In this document: positions 53,758-62,099 of the stretch, piece after piece
Layout of the letters: every line of letters begins with the position of its first letter
Numbering within the stretch: the first letter of the stretch is position 1
NCBI RefSeq assembly: GCF_900115865.1
Contig: NZ_FOXY01000002.1
Coordinates: forward strand, 372,001-436,000
Reading direction: 5' to 3'
DNA from: Donghicola eburneus
GTDB lineage: Bacteria > Pseudomonadota > Alphaproteobacteria > Rhodobacterales > Rhodobacteraceae
Length of the DNA stretch: 64,000 bases
Translations under genes and position numbers: made by a program
The notes under the pieces: generated by a model
Seen by the model: the letters and a program-made list of their open reading frames with translations, nothing else
What the model was told of the DNA's origin: nothing
Databases searched by the model: none

Positions 53758-55092
53758 ATGAGAAACTGGCTACGCAAGCACCCCATGGTGCGCACCATCC
53801 GTGTGGCCGCGGCAGATTTGAACGGTCAGCCCCGCGGTAAACGGGTGCCAACCCGATTTGCAGACAAAGTGGTAGAAGGCGGCACGCGCTTTCCCATGTC
53901 TGTGATGAACCTCGACATCTGGGGCGAAGACATCGACGACAGCCCCCTTGTGTTCGAGACGGGGGATCGTGATGGCGTTCTGAAACCGACCGAACGCGGC
54001 TTTGTCCCCATGCCGTGGCTCGAAGGGCCAACCGCCCTGCTTCCGCTTTGGATGTTCCACGAAGATGGCCGCCCGTTCGAAGGGGATCCCCGTCACGCGC
54101 TGCGCCGCGTGCTGGAACGTTATGACGAAAAGGGCCTGAAACCCGTCGTCGCAGTCGAACTCGAATTCTATCTGATCGACGACTCGGGCAAATCGTTCCA
54201 AGTCCCCGCGAGCCCGCGCTCGGGCAAGCGCCGCAAAGCCGCCGAGATCCTCTCGGTCCGCGCTCTGGACATGTTTGACAAGTTCTTCACCGATCTCTAC
54301 GACGCGTGCGAAGAGATGGACATCCCCGCCGACACCGCCATTTCCGAGGCCGGTCTGGGGCAGTTTGAAATCAACCTAATGCACAGCGACGACGCCCTGC
54401 GCGCCGCCGATGATGCGTGGCTCTTCAAGATGCTGGTCAAGGGCCTGGCCCGCCGCTACGGCTTTGCCGCAAGCTTTATGGCCAAACCTTATGTCGATTA
54501 TTCAGGCAGCGGGATGCACACCCACTTCTCGGTCATCGACCGCAATGGCCAGAACATCTTTGACGACGGCTCCCAGCAAGGCAGCGCCTATTTGCGTCAC
54601 GCGGTGGCAGGGTGCATGGACGCGATGCAAGGCAGCACTCTGCTATTTGCGCCGCACGCCAACAGCTATGACCGCATGGTCCCAGACAACCACGCGCCGA
54701 CCAGCATCTGCTGGGGCTACGAAAACCGCACCGCTGCGATTCGTATCCCATCGGGCGATCCACGCGCGCGCCGGATCGAGCATCGCGTAGCGGGCGGCGA
54801 CGTGAACCCCTACCTGCTGATCGCGGGCATCCTTGGGGCGGCGATGAACGGTATCGACGATGGCTCCGAACCATGCGAACCCATCAAGGGCAGCGCCTAC
54901 AATCAGGACCTGCCGCAAGTGCCAAATACGTGGGACAGCGCCATCGAGCGCTTTGAAAAGGACGAGCATATCGCGCGTATTTTCACCCCCGAACTGATCC
55001 GCAACTATGTCGCGACCAAACGTCAGGAATTATTTTACATGGCGGAACTGGACGATCGCGAACAGGTTGAGATTTATCTTGATACGGTCTGA
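53758..55092 (+). CDS. Glutamine synthetase family protein, first copy
   Basis: This 444-residue protein is a GS-fold ligase of the gamma-glutamyl-amine synthetase (PuuA-like) group and not the housekeeping GlnA. The metal and ATP-binding motifs are visible: 'AVELEFYLID' (near 135), 'LGQFEINLM' (near 200), 'SGSGMHTHFSV' (near 248) and 'YENRTAAIRIPS' (near 322). The adenylylation site region of GlnA is absent. It likely joins glutamate to an amine with ATP. A perfect 9-bp hairpin overlaps its stop codon. The GATase gene follows after 53 bases. Confidence 0.9.
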   Translation: MRNWLRKHPMVRTIRVAAADLNGQPRGKRVPTRFADKVVEGGTRFPMSVMNLDIWGEDIDDSPLVFETGDRDGVLKPTERGFVPMPWLEGPTALLPLWMFHEDGRPFEGDPRHALRRVLERYDEKGLKPVVAVELEFYLIDDSGKSFQVPASPRSGKRRKAAEILSVRALDMFDKFFTDLYDACEEMDIPADTAISEAGLGQFEINLMHSDDALRAADDAWLFKMLVKGLARRYGFAASFMAKPYVDYSGSGMHTHFSVIDRNGQNIFDDGSQQGSAYLRHAVAGCMDAMQGSTLLFAPHANSYDRMVPDNHAPTSICWGYENRTAAIRIPSGDPRARRIEHRVAGGDVNPYLLIAGILGAAMNGIDDGSEPCEPIKGSAYNQDLPQVPNTWDSAIERFEKDEHIARIFTPELIRNYVATKRQELFYMAELDDREQVEIYLDTV

Positions 55093-55113
55093 CGTGGCCG
55101 CACTGGCCACGTC
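55091..55113. repeat. Hairpin overlapping the stop codon of the first GS gene
   Basis: GACGTGGCC (55091-55099) and GGCCACGTC (55105-55113) form a perfect 9-bp stem with a 5-base loop, without a T run. It may stabilise or process the operon mRNA. Confidence 0.6.
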
Positions 55114-55145
55114 CCCACACGACCCCTCAAACACTTTGGTGCCCT

Positions 55146-55829
55146 ATGAAAATCGGTATCCTGCAAACGGGCCATACCCCTGCCGACATGGCAGAGATCG
55201 CCCCTGACTACGCTCTGCTCTTCCGTGCCATGCTTGGGGAGGACAGCTTTGACTACCAAACCTGGAACGTTGTGGACGGCGACTTCCCCGACACCATTGA
55301 CGCGGCGGACGGCTATATCATCACCGGATCGCGCCACGGCGCCTACGAAGATCACCCGTGGATTTCCCCGCTCGAGGATCTGATCCGCCAGATCTACGCC
55401 GCCAAGAAGCCTATGTTCGGTGCTTGCTTTGGCCATCAGATCATCGCGCAAGCGCTTGGGGGCAAAGTCGAGAAATTCAAGGACGGGTGGTCCGTCGGCC
55501 TTCAGACCTATGATTTCGGGGACCAGACGCTGGACTTGAACGCGTGGCATCAGGATCAGGTGGTCCAGCTACCGCCAGAGGCACGCGTGGTCGCCTCTAG
55601 CCCGTTCTGTAAATACGCGGCTTTGGCGTGGGGGGACCATGTTTTCACCACACAGGCACACCCCGAATTTCAGTCGGATTTCATCCAAGGCCTGATAGAG
55701 TATCGCGGCAAAGGGGTGGTTCCCGACGCGCTCTTGAACAGCGCGACAGACCACCTGACCAAACGCAATGACAATGCGCAAATCGCGAGCAAAGTGACTC
55801 GCCTGATGCGCGGAGAGGGCATCTCATGA
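55146..55829 (+). CDS. Class I glutamine amidotransferase-like protein
   Basis: This 227-residue protein is a stand-alone class I glutamine amidotransferase. The nucleophile Cys is in 'FGACFGHQIIAQ' (about residue 97) and the His-Glu pair is in 'TTQAHPEFQSDF' (about 175). It is not fused to a synthetase domain. Beside GS-like and oxidase-like genes, the likely role is hydrolysis of a gamma-glutamyl group from a pathway product (as PuuD does in putrescine degradation, though PuuD is of a different subgroup), or ammonia supply. It overlaps the next gene by four bases (ATGA). Confidence 0.9.
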   Translation: MKIGILQTGHTPADMAEIAPDYALLFRAMLGEDSFDYQTWNVVDGDFPDTIDAADGYIITGSRHGAYEDHPWISPLEDLIRQIYAAKKPMFGACFGHQIIAQALGGKVEKFKDGWSVGLQTYDFGDQTLDLNAWHQDQVVQLPPEARVVASSPFCKYAALAWGDHVFTTQAHPEFQSDFIQGLIEYRGKGVVPDALLNSATDHLTKRNDNAQIASKVTRLMRGEGIS

Positions 55830-57184
55830 GTGCGACGCTGAGCAACCTGCCGCCAGCCGTTCAATCCTACCTAGGCGATAACCGCCTCGACGAGGTCGAG
55901 TGTATCATCTCTGACCTGCCCGGCATCGCCCGTGGCAAGGCCGTTCCGGCCTCGAAGTTTGCCCGTCAGAACCACTTCTATCTGCCAGACTCGATCTACT
56001 ATCAAACCATCACCGGTGAATGGGCCGAAGCTGCAGGCGATGAAGGGTTCATAGAACGGGACATGATCCTGAAGCCTGACATGAGCACCGCGACGGCGGC
56101 GCCATGGACAGGCGACTGGACGCTTCAGGTGATCCACGATGCATTTGACCGCGCAGGCAACCCGATCTCGTTTTCGCCGCGCAACGTGCTGAAACGGGTC
56201 GTCGATCTGTACAAAGCCCAAGGCTGGAAGCCGATCGTCGCGCCCGAGATGGAGTTCTATTTGGTCGCCCCGAATACCAACCCCTCCAAAGCGATTGAGG
56301 CGATGATGGGCCGCTCAGGCCGTCCGGCGGCCGCCCGTCAGGCCTATTCGATGTCGGCGGTGGATGAATACGGCCCCGTGATCGACGACATCTACGATTT
56401 TGCCGAAGCCCAAGGGTTCGAGATTGACGGCATCACCCAAGAAGGCGGCGCGGGCCAGCTTGAGATCAACCTGCGCCACGGCAGCCCGGTCAAGCTGGCG
56501 GACGAGGTGTTCTACTTCAAACGCCTGATCCGAGAGGCCGCACTGCGTCACAACTGCTATGCGACCTTCATGGCCAAGCCCATTGCGGACGAGCCGGGCA
56601 GCGCGATGCACATCCACCACTCGGTGATCGACACCGAAACCGGCGAAAATATCTTCTCTGGTCCTCAGGGCGGGGAAACGGACGCATTTTATCACTTCAT
56701 CGGCGGGCTCCAGCGCTACCTGCCCGCCGGGATTGCCGTGATGGCCCCCTACGTGAATAGCTACCGCCGCTACGTCAAAGATCATGCGGCGCCGATTAAC
56801 CTTGAGTGGGCCCGCGACAACCGCACGACAGGCATCCGCATTCCGATCTCGGATGCGCAGTCGCGCCGTGTAGAGAACCGCCTCGCAGGGATGGACTGCA
56901 ACCCTTATCTGGGGATCGCGATGTCCTTGGCCGCTGGGTATCTTGGGATGATGGAGGGCATTCGCCCGACCAAGCAATTCCGCGGCGATGCTTATGATGG
57001 CGACGGCGACTTCGCGCAAACCTTGGGGCAAGCGTTGGATGAATTCGACGACTGCACCAAGCTGCACGAAATCCTCGGGATCGATTTTGCCCGTGTCTAC
57101 GCCATCGTGAAGCGCGCCGAATACGAAGAGTTCCTGCAAGTGATCAGCCCTTGGGAACGTGAGCATCTGTTGACCAACGTATGA
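55826..57184 (+). CDS. Glutamine synthetase family protein, second copy
   Basis: This 452-residue protein is a second GS-fold gamma-glutamyl ligase in the same operon, clearly different from the first. It shows 'APEMEFYLVAPN' (near 140), 'GAGQLEINLRHG' (near 212), 'PGSAMHIHHSVID' (near 260) and 'ARDNRTTGIRIPI' (near 337), all metal or nucleotide sites of the GS fold. The divergence of the two copies suggests different amine substrates or a heteromeric enzyme. It overlaps the oxidoreductase start as ATGA. Confidence 0.9.
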   Translation: MSATLSNLPPAVQSYLGDNRLDEVECIISDLPGIARGKAVPASKFARQNHFYLPDSIYYQTITGEWAEAAGDEGFIERDMILKPDMSTATAAPWTGDWTLQVIHDAFDRAGNPISFSPRNVLKRVVDLYKAQGWKPIVAPEMEFYLVAPNTNPSKAIEAMMGRSGRPAAARQAYSMSAVDEYGPVIDDIYDFAEAQGFEIDGITQEGGAGQLEINLRHGSPVKLADEVFYFKRLIREAALRHNCYATFMAKPIADEPGSAMHIHHSVIDTETGENIFSGPQGGETDAFYHFIGGLQRYLPAGIAVMAPYVNSYRRYVKDHAAPINLEWARDNRTTGIRIPISDAQSRRVENRLAGMDCNPYLGIAMSLAAGYLGMMEGIRPTKQFRGDAYDGDGDFAQTLGQALDEFDDCTKLHEILGIDFARVYAIVKRAEYEEFLQVISPWEREHLLTNV

Positions 57185-58482
57185 ACCTGCTCTTTGCCAA
57201 CGACCGCCAAGGTCACTACCCGCCAAGCTGGTATGCCGACGTTCTGGATGTGCCAGATGCCCGCCCACCGCTGCGCGGCGAAGCACAGGCCGATGTCTGC
57301 ATCGTGGGTGCGGGCTACACCGGTCTGTCTGCGGCGTGGCAATTGGCCGAGCGCGGTTTCAAAGTCATCGTGGTCGAGGCGCACCGCGCGGGCTGGGGCG
57401 CCTCTGGCCGCAACGGGGGCCAAGTCGGCAGCGGGTTCAACAAAGGTCAGGAATGGCTGGAAGCCCGCATGGGTGCGGGCAATGCCCGCCTGCTGTGGGA
57501 CCTGAGCCAAGATGCCAAAGCCTTGGTCCGCGCATTGGCGGACGAAGACCCCGCAATCGCCTATCGCCCCGGTGTCGCCCATGCCGAATGGCACGCCAGC
57601 GATGTGCCGGACACACAGGCCGACGCGGACCATCTGGCCAAACACTATGGCTATGACCAAGTCGAAAAGTTGGACCGCGATGCCATGCAGGCACTGATCG
57701 GTAGCCCCTGCTATCAGGGCGGCAGTGTCGACTGGGGCGCGGGCCATGTGAACCCGCTCGCCCTTGCTCTTTCGCTCGCACGCAAGGCCGAAGCGGCGGG
57801 CGCGACCATCCACGAGAATACGCTGGTACACCGTGTCGAACCAGGCGCAGACCCCGTCGTACGCTGTGACAAGGGTTTCGTTCGCGCGAAACACGTGATC
57901 CTCGCGGGCAACGGATATCTGGGCCCTTTGGTCAGCGGCGTCGCCTCTCGGGTCATGCCGATCAACAACTTCATCGCCGCGACAGAGCCGCTGGGGGACC
58001 GCGCCGCCAGTGTTCTGGCACGTGACATCGCCGTGGCCGACAGCAAATTCGTGATCAATTATTTCCGCATGTCCGCCGATGGCCGCCTGCTCTTCGGCGG
58101 CGGAGAATCCTACGGCTACAAGTTCCCGTCGGATATCGAAGGCACCGTGCGCAAGCCGCTGGAAACCGTCTTCCCCCAACTCAAGGGCGTGAAGATTACC
58201 CACGCGTGGGGCGGAACGCTCGGTATTAGCGCACAGCGACTGCCCGTGTTCGACCGCCCCGCCCAAGGGCTTTGGGCCGCCTCGGGTTACTCGGGGCACG
58301 GTGTCGCACTCGCCACCTTCTCTGGCCGGATACTGGCCGAAGCAATCAGCGGCGAAATGGGACGCTTTGATGTGCTTAACGCCCTGCCCTCGCCCCGTTT
58401 TCCTGGTGGTGGCGCGTTCCGAACCCCGCTCTTGGTCATGGCCATGAGCTGGTACGCCCTAAGGGACAAGCTGGGTATCTGA
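57181..58482 (+). CDS. FAD-dependent amine oxidoreductase, PuuB-like
   Basis: This 433-residue flavoenzyme has the DAO fold: 'VCIVGAGYTGLSAAWQLAE' (about residues 39-57), 'WGASGRNGGQVGSGF' and the C-terminal 'LWAASGYSGHGVALATF'. The sequence type is that of gamma-glutamylputrescine oxidase (PuuB). In this pathway it would oxidise the gamma-glutamylated amine to an aldehyde, which fits the two GS-like genes upstream. An aldehyde dehydrogenase (PuuC) is not found in the window. The start overlaps the second GS stop. Confidence 0.9.
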   Translation: MNLLFANDRQGHYPPSWYADVLDVPDARPPLRGEAQADVCIVGAGYTGLSAAWQLAERGFKVIVVEAHRAGWGASGRNGGQVGSGFNKGQEWLEARMGAGNARLLWDLSQDAKALVRALADEDPAIAYRPGVAHAEWHASDVPDTQADADHLAKHYGYDQVEKLDRDAMQALIGSPCYQGGSVDWGAGHVNPLALALSLARKAEAAGATIHENTLVHRVEPGADPVVRCDKGFVRAKHVILAGNGYLGPLVSGVASRVMPINNFIAATEPLGDRAASVLARDIAVADSKFVINYFRMSADGRLLFGGGESYGYKFPSDIEGTVRKPLETVFPQLKGVKITHAWGGTLGISAQRLPVFDRPAQGLWAASGYSGHGVALATFSGRILAEAISGEMGRFDVLNALPSPRFPGGGAFRTPLLVMAMSWYALRDKLGI

Positions 58483-58578
58483 CGGCGGGGAAACGCCTGT
58501 TTCTGTAGAAAAGGCTTGGTGAAGACACCGGATGCGTTTAGCAATTCCGAAAAGAGTTTTCAGAAAAGCTACAGGATC

Positions 58579-59796
58579 ATGACACAAGCGCCCAACGTCT
58601 ACGACGCCGAACCCATCCCTGCGGCCGCCCGACAAGAGATCGAGCGCCTGCTTCAGACAGGGGATCTGTTCCGCTACACCGCGCCCGAGAACGCGCCTGT
58701 TGCCCTGCTCGAAGCCGAGTTCGCAGAGCTTCTGGGGTCGAAATATGCGCTCGCCGTGTCCTCCTGTTCGGCCGCTCTGTTTCTATCGCTAAAGGCCCTG
58801 AAACTGCCCCGCGACGCACGTGTTTTGATCCCCGGTTTCACTTTTGCAGCTGTGCCATCGTCGGTCGTTCATGCCGATTGCATCCCCGTCCTCTGCGAAG
58901 TCGGCGAGAATTACCGCATCGACATCAAGGATTTCGAAACACGTCTGGACGAAAACATCAGCGCCGTCATTATCAGCCACATGCGTGGCCACACCAGCGA
59001 CATGGACGCGATCATGGCGCTCTGTAACGCGCGCGGCATTCCCGTGATCGAAGACGCCGCGCATTCGCTCGGCACGACATGGCACGGCAAAAACATCGGA
59101 ACGATCGGCAAAATCGGCTGCTTTAGTTTCCAATCCTACAAATTGGTGAACGCGGGCGAAGGCGGCATTCTGATCACTGACGACGCCGATCTGGTGGCCC
59201 GCGCGGTCATCATGTCCGGTGCCTACGAGCACAACTGGAAAAAGCACAAGAGCCGCGCTGGCGACAACACCTCTGATCTGGAAAAGGCGTTCGCCCGTCA
59301 CCAGAACAAGCTGCCACTGTATAACTTGCGCATGTCGAACCTATCGGCCGTGATCATCCGCCCGCAACTTCCCGAAGTTGCCCGCCGCGTGCGGGATGGC
59401 CGCGCGAACCACGACTATGTCGCTACGCAGCTGAATACCTCGCCTTGGCTGTCGGTGCCTGAAAAGCTGGCCCCCGAAGAGCGGGCACCGGACTCAATCC
59501 AGTTCAACTTGATTGGAATGGATAGCGAAGAGGCCAATACCTTTGCCCGCGTGGCCAAGGAAAATGGTGTCTCTGTGCAAGTGTTTGGACAGTCAACAGA
59601 CAACGCCCGTGCCTATTGGAACTGGCAATTCCTGCCCGAGATGCCCGACCTGCCCCGCACCCGCGCCATGCTGGAAAACGCCTGCGACGTGCGTTTGCCC
59701 GCGCGGCTGTCCAAGGACGATCTGGATTACATTGCACGGACCCTTGTGGCTGCCGCAGAGAGTGCCAAAGAAGAAGCGCGCGCCTACGGGACCTGA
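58579..59796 (+). CDS. DegT/DnrJ/EryC1/StrS-family aminotransferase
   Basis: This 405-residue PLP enzyme belongs to the DegT/DnrJ/EryC1/StrS family. It has 'PGFTFAAVPSSVVHADCIPV', quoted in part, 'VIEDAAHSLGTTW' and the PLP-lysine region 'FSFQSYKLVNAGEGG' (Lys near residue 190). This family normally makes amino sugars, which would be unusual at the end of an amine-degradation operon. It lies 97 bases behind the oxidoreductase and ends at a bidirectional terminator, so it may be the operon's last gene or stand alone. AGG is just upstream of ATG 58579. Confidence 0.88.
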   Translation: MTQAPNVYDAEPIPAAARQEIERLLQTGDLFRYTAPENAPVALLEAEFAELLGSKYALAVSSCSAALFLSLKALKLPRDARVLIPGFTFAAVPSSVVHADCIPVLCEVGENYRIDIKDFETRLDENISAVIISHMRGHTSDMDAIMALCNARGIPVIEDAAHSLGTTWHGKNIGTIGKIGCFSFQSYKLVNAGEGGILITDDADLVARAVIMSGAYEHNWKKHKSRAGDNTSDLEKAFARHQNKLPLYNLRMSNLSAVIIRPQLPEVARRVRDGRANHDYVATQLNTSPWLSVPEKLAPEERAPDSIQFNLIGMDSEEANTFARVAKENGVSVQVFGQSTDNARAYWNWQFLPEMPDLPRTRAMLENACDVRLPARLSKDDLDYIARTLVAAAESAKEEARAYGT

Positions 59797-59834
59797 GCGG
59801 CGCCTGTCGAAAACTGAATATTTTTGCAAAGCAG

Positions 59835-59860
59835 AAAGGAGAGCGCATGCTCTCCTTTTT
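59835..59860. terminator. Bidirectional terminator between DegT gene and LysR gene
   Basis: AAAGGAGAGC (59835-59844) and GCTCTCCTTT (59849-59858) form a perfect 10-bp stem with a 4-base loop; T and A runs lie on the two sides, between convergent genes. Confidence 0.85.
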
Positions 59861-59863
59861 CCG

Positions 59864-60829
59864 TTAGCGCAGGATCAGCGCGTCCTTGAGCCAAGGGAAG
59901 TCGGAGAGCGCAGGCGTGACCACATGAGCGGACAGCAGGTCCTTGAGGTGGACTGCAATTTGCGTTGGCAGGTCTCCAAGCAGATCTTGGCGCGCAGTCA
60001 GGGAAATATTACGCGACAGCGGTTCAAACGGCAGAGGGAAAACATCAACGCGATCCAGCCAGCGCCGCGCCCGCATCAGTGCAAGAGGCGTCAGGATCGA
60101 CCACCCGACCTGCCCCGCGACCAGTGCGAGCACCGAATGGTAGCTGTCGATCTCGAACCGATGCGAAAGCTTCAGGTTCTGACGCACCAAATGTGCAGCA
60201 ATCATCCGCCCCATCGCCAAGCGTGCCGAGTACTGGATCAACGGCATCGTCCGCAGTTGACCGAGCAAATCATTTTCGGGGTCCACGCGCCCCTTGGGCA
60301 CGGCCAAGACGAAGGGCTCGGTCAGCAGGGGGTGAACTTCCATCCAATCGGCCTCTGCCCCCATTTCAGCGGCAACAACGATGTCGAGCGCCCGATCATC
60401 GAGCTGCCCATACAGCGCGTGGGACGGCCCCGTTTCCAGCAGGAACTGGCTGCCTGAAATGTCGTTGGCAAGGCGTGTGATCAGCGCGGGTGTGACGTCA
60501 GCCTCCAGATCCTCGATCATGCCAAGGCGCAGGCGGGTCAATGACGATAGGTCCGACATCGCAAGTTCAGCACGCGCCAGAGCCGCTTCGTTCAGGATCG
60601 CACTTGCGCGGCGACGAAACACCTCGCCTGCAGGTGTGAGTGACATGGGTCGCGCGTTGCGCACCATCAGTGTGGTGCCCAATGCGGTCTCTAGGCTCGT
60701 TAATTGTTGGGACACGGTAGAGGGGCTGGTCCCCAATCGGCGCGCGGCGGCAGAGATCGCGCCTTCTTCGGCCGCGGCCACAAAGACCTCGATCCCCCAG
60801 AGGGTGATCCTTCCCGGGGAATCGACCAT
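59864..60829 (-). CDS. LysR-family transcriptional regulator
   Basis: This 321-residue protein is a LysR-type regulator: an N-terminal winged helix-turn-helix ('FVAAAEEGAISAAARRLGTS', 'STVSQQLTSLETALG'), then a periplasmic-binding-like effector domain. The regulated genes are not obvious. It follows phaR after only 3 bases and may be co-transcribed with it; it is also convergent with the amine operon, so it could control either. No effector is known. Confidence 0.9.
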   Translation of the reverse strand: MVDSPGRITLWGIEVFVAAAEEGAISAAARRLGTSPSTVSQQLTSLETALGTTLMVRNARPMSLTPAGEVFRRRASAILNEAALARAELAMSDLSSLTRLRLGMIEDLEADVTPALITRLANDISGSQFLLETGPSHALYGQLDDRALDIVVAAEMGAEADWMEVHPLLTEPFVLAVPKGRVDPENDLLGQLRTMPLIQYSARLAMGRMIAAHLVRQNLKLSHRFEIDSYHSVLALVAGQVGWSILTPLALMRARRWLDRVDVFPLPFEPLSRNISLTARQDLLGDLPTQIAVHLKDLLSAHVVTPALSDFPWLKDALILR

Positions 60830-60832
60830 TGT

Positions 60833-61384
60833 TTACTTGCTCATCTTCGAAAGCTTGGCCTGCAATTCGGCGAGTTGTTTCTTGATGTCATCAAGGCCCT
60901 GCTCGCCGCCATCCTCGCGTTCCGGAGAACTGCTGGCCCAGTTGCCTGCAAGCCCACCGGTCATCGCCTTGAGAAAGGCTTGTTGCTGCGCCTGCATTGC
61001 CTCGAAACCGGGCATTTTGGCCATCGGGTTCATCGCAGACATATTCTCGACCATCTTGGACTGGCCGTCCTGCAGCATTTCGAAAGACATAGCCAAGAAC
61101 TGCGGCACAACGCTCGTGGCCTGAGTCGTATAGCTGCGCACCAGATCGTTGAGCACCGCTAGGGGCAGAACGCTTTCGCCCTTGCTTTCATGTTCAGCAA
61201 TAATCTGGAGCAAATACTGACGGGTCAAATCGTCGCCCGACTTCAGATCTACAATCTTTACCTCGCGGCCACCGCGAATGAACCCCGCAATGTCCTCCAG
61301 TGTGACGTAATCACTGGTTTCCGTGTTGTACAAACGGCGACTTGCGTAACGCTTGATCAAAAGCGGTTTTTCGTTATCCGACAA
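60833..61384 (-). CDS. phaR: Polyhydroxyalkanoate synthesis regulator PhaR
   Basis: PhaR binds PHA granules and DNA and represses phasin expression until polymer appears. The 183-residue protein has the N-terminal PHB/PHA accumulation regulator domain ('LLIKRYASRRLYNTETSDYV', 'RQYLLQIIAEHE') and a C-terminal Gln/Lys/Met-rich coil. The start is set at TTG 61384: GGAGG lies 7 bases upstream, and the family begins close to this point. The longer frame to 61414 overlaps no gene but has a worse site. Its probable operators lie upstream of phaP (62036-62074). Confidence 0.92.
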   Translation of the reverse strand: MSDNEKPLLIKRYASRRLYNTETSDYVTLEDIAGFIRGGREVKIVDLKSGDDLTRQYLLQIIAEHESKGESVLPLAVLNDLVRSYTTQATSVVPQFLAMSFEMLQDGQSKMVENMSAMNPMAKMPGFEAMQAQQQAFLKAMTGGLAGNWASSSPEREDGGEQGLDDIKKQLAELQAKLSKMSK

Positions 61385-61429
61385 GGACTCCCCTCCCATG
61401 CTGCATCGCTGCAAAAAGCCTAGGACGTA

Positions 61430-61467
61430 AAAATAAAAAAAGAAAGGGCAGGCTTACGCCTGCCCTT
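61430..61467 (-). terminator. Strong terminator after phaP
   Basis: On the minus strand GGGCAGGC (61465-61458) pairs with GCCTGCCC (61453-61446) around a 4-base loop, then TTTCTTTTTTT. It separates phaP from phaR. Confidence 0.88.
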
Positions 61468-61515
61468 AACTTACCGGATTGTTGGGCGGGAGGGCACCCT
61501 ATATCCGGGCCTTCA

Positions 61516-61968
61516 TCACTTCGCTGCTGCGGTCGCTTTTTTCGCGGTCGCGGACATCTCGGTGGTCGCTTTCTTAGCAGCGGCGGTCATTTCTTCGCTC
61601 ATGTCCTTGCCGGCAGCCATCATCAGCTCGACAGTTTCGGTCTGAACTTTTTTCGCAACTTCAGCGAAAGCAGCCATGTTCTCGGCAGCCATTTCAGCAG
61701 ACGCGCTTGCGAAATCGGTCATCGCTTTGGCGTAGTCTGCAGGCTCGGACTTCGCTTTGGTCAGTTCGCTCATCTTGGTCAGAGCGTCTTTGGTCCACTT
61801 GGTGGAAATTTCGGTCGACTTTTCAGCCGCGTCCAGTGCGACAGCCGACAGCTTCTCCGACAGAGCAGCCTGCGACTTGAACGAGCCTTCCATGGCCGAC
61901 ATGTCCATGGGGAATGCGCCCATCATGTCTTTGATCATTGCGGTGAAGTCAGGTGTCTTAGCAGTCAT
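61516..61968 (-). CDS. phaP: Phasin
   Basis: Phasins coat the PHA granule surface and control its size. This 150-residue protein is nearly all helical and rich in Ala, Lys, Glu and Met, without a signal peptide. The family pattern is seen in 'EKLSAVALDAAEKSTEISTK' and in the repeated 'KKAT' ending, with heptad-like amphipathic spacing; similarity to a named phasin was not tested. It stands between phaC and phaR, and two PhaR-type operator sites lie 68-106 bases upstream. Expression is likely repressed by PhaR and released when granules form. Confidence 0.9.
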   Translation of the reverse strand: MTAKTPDFTAMIKDMMGAFPMDMSAMEGSFKSQAALSEKLSAVALDAAEKSTEISTKWTKDALTKMSELTKAKSEPADYAKAMTDFASASAEMAAENMAAFAEVAKKVQTETVELMMAAGKDMSEEMTAAAKKATTEMSATAKKATAAAK

Positions 61969-62034
61969 AGTTCCAAATCCCTTTTCTTGCTGTGTTCGGG
62001 CCCACCCCGTTGATCAGCTAAGTCCAATATGGAT

Positions 62035-62075
62035 GCTGCACTGCAGAAAATCAAGTTCTTTTTCTGCAGTGCAGC
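62035..62075. promoter_or_regulatory. PhaR operator candidate: two CTGCN3GCAG sites in an inverted repeat
   Basis: CTGC-ACT-GCAG (62036-62046) and CTGC-AGT-GCAG (62064-62074) lie 28 bases apart and form a 17-bp perfect inverted repeat with a 9-base centre (62034-62050 and 62060-62076). This matches the CTGCN3GCAG sites I remember for PhaR upstream of phaP in Rhodobacter sphaeroides. Confidence 0.75.
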
Positions 62076-62099
62076 AAAACAGGGAAAAGGTTATGGCCT

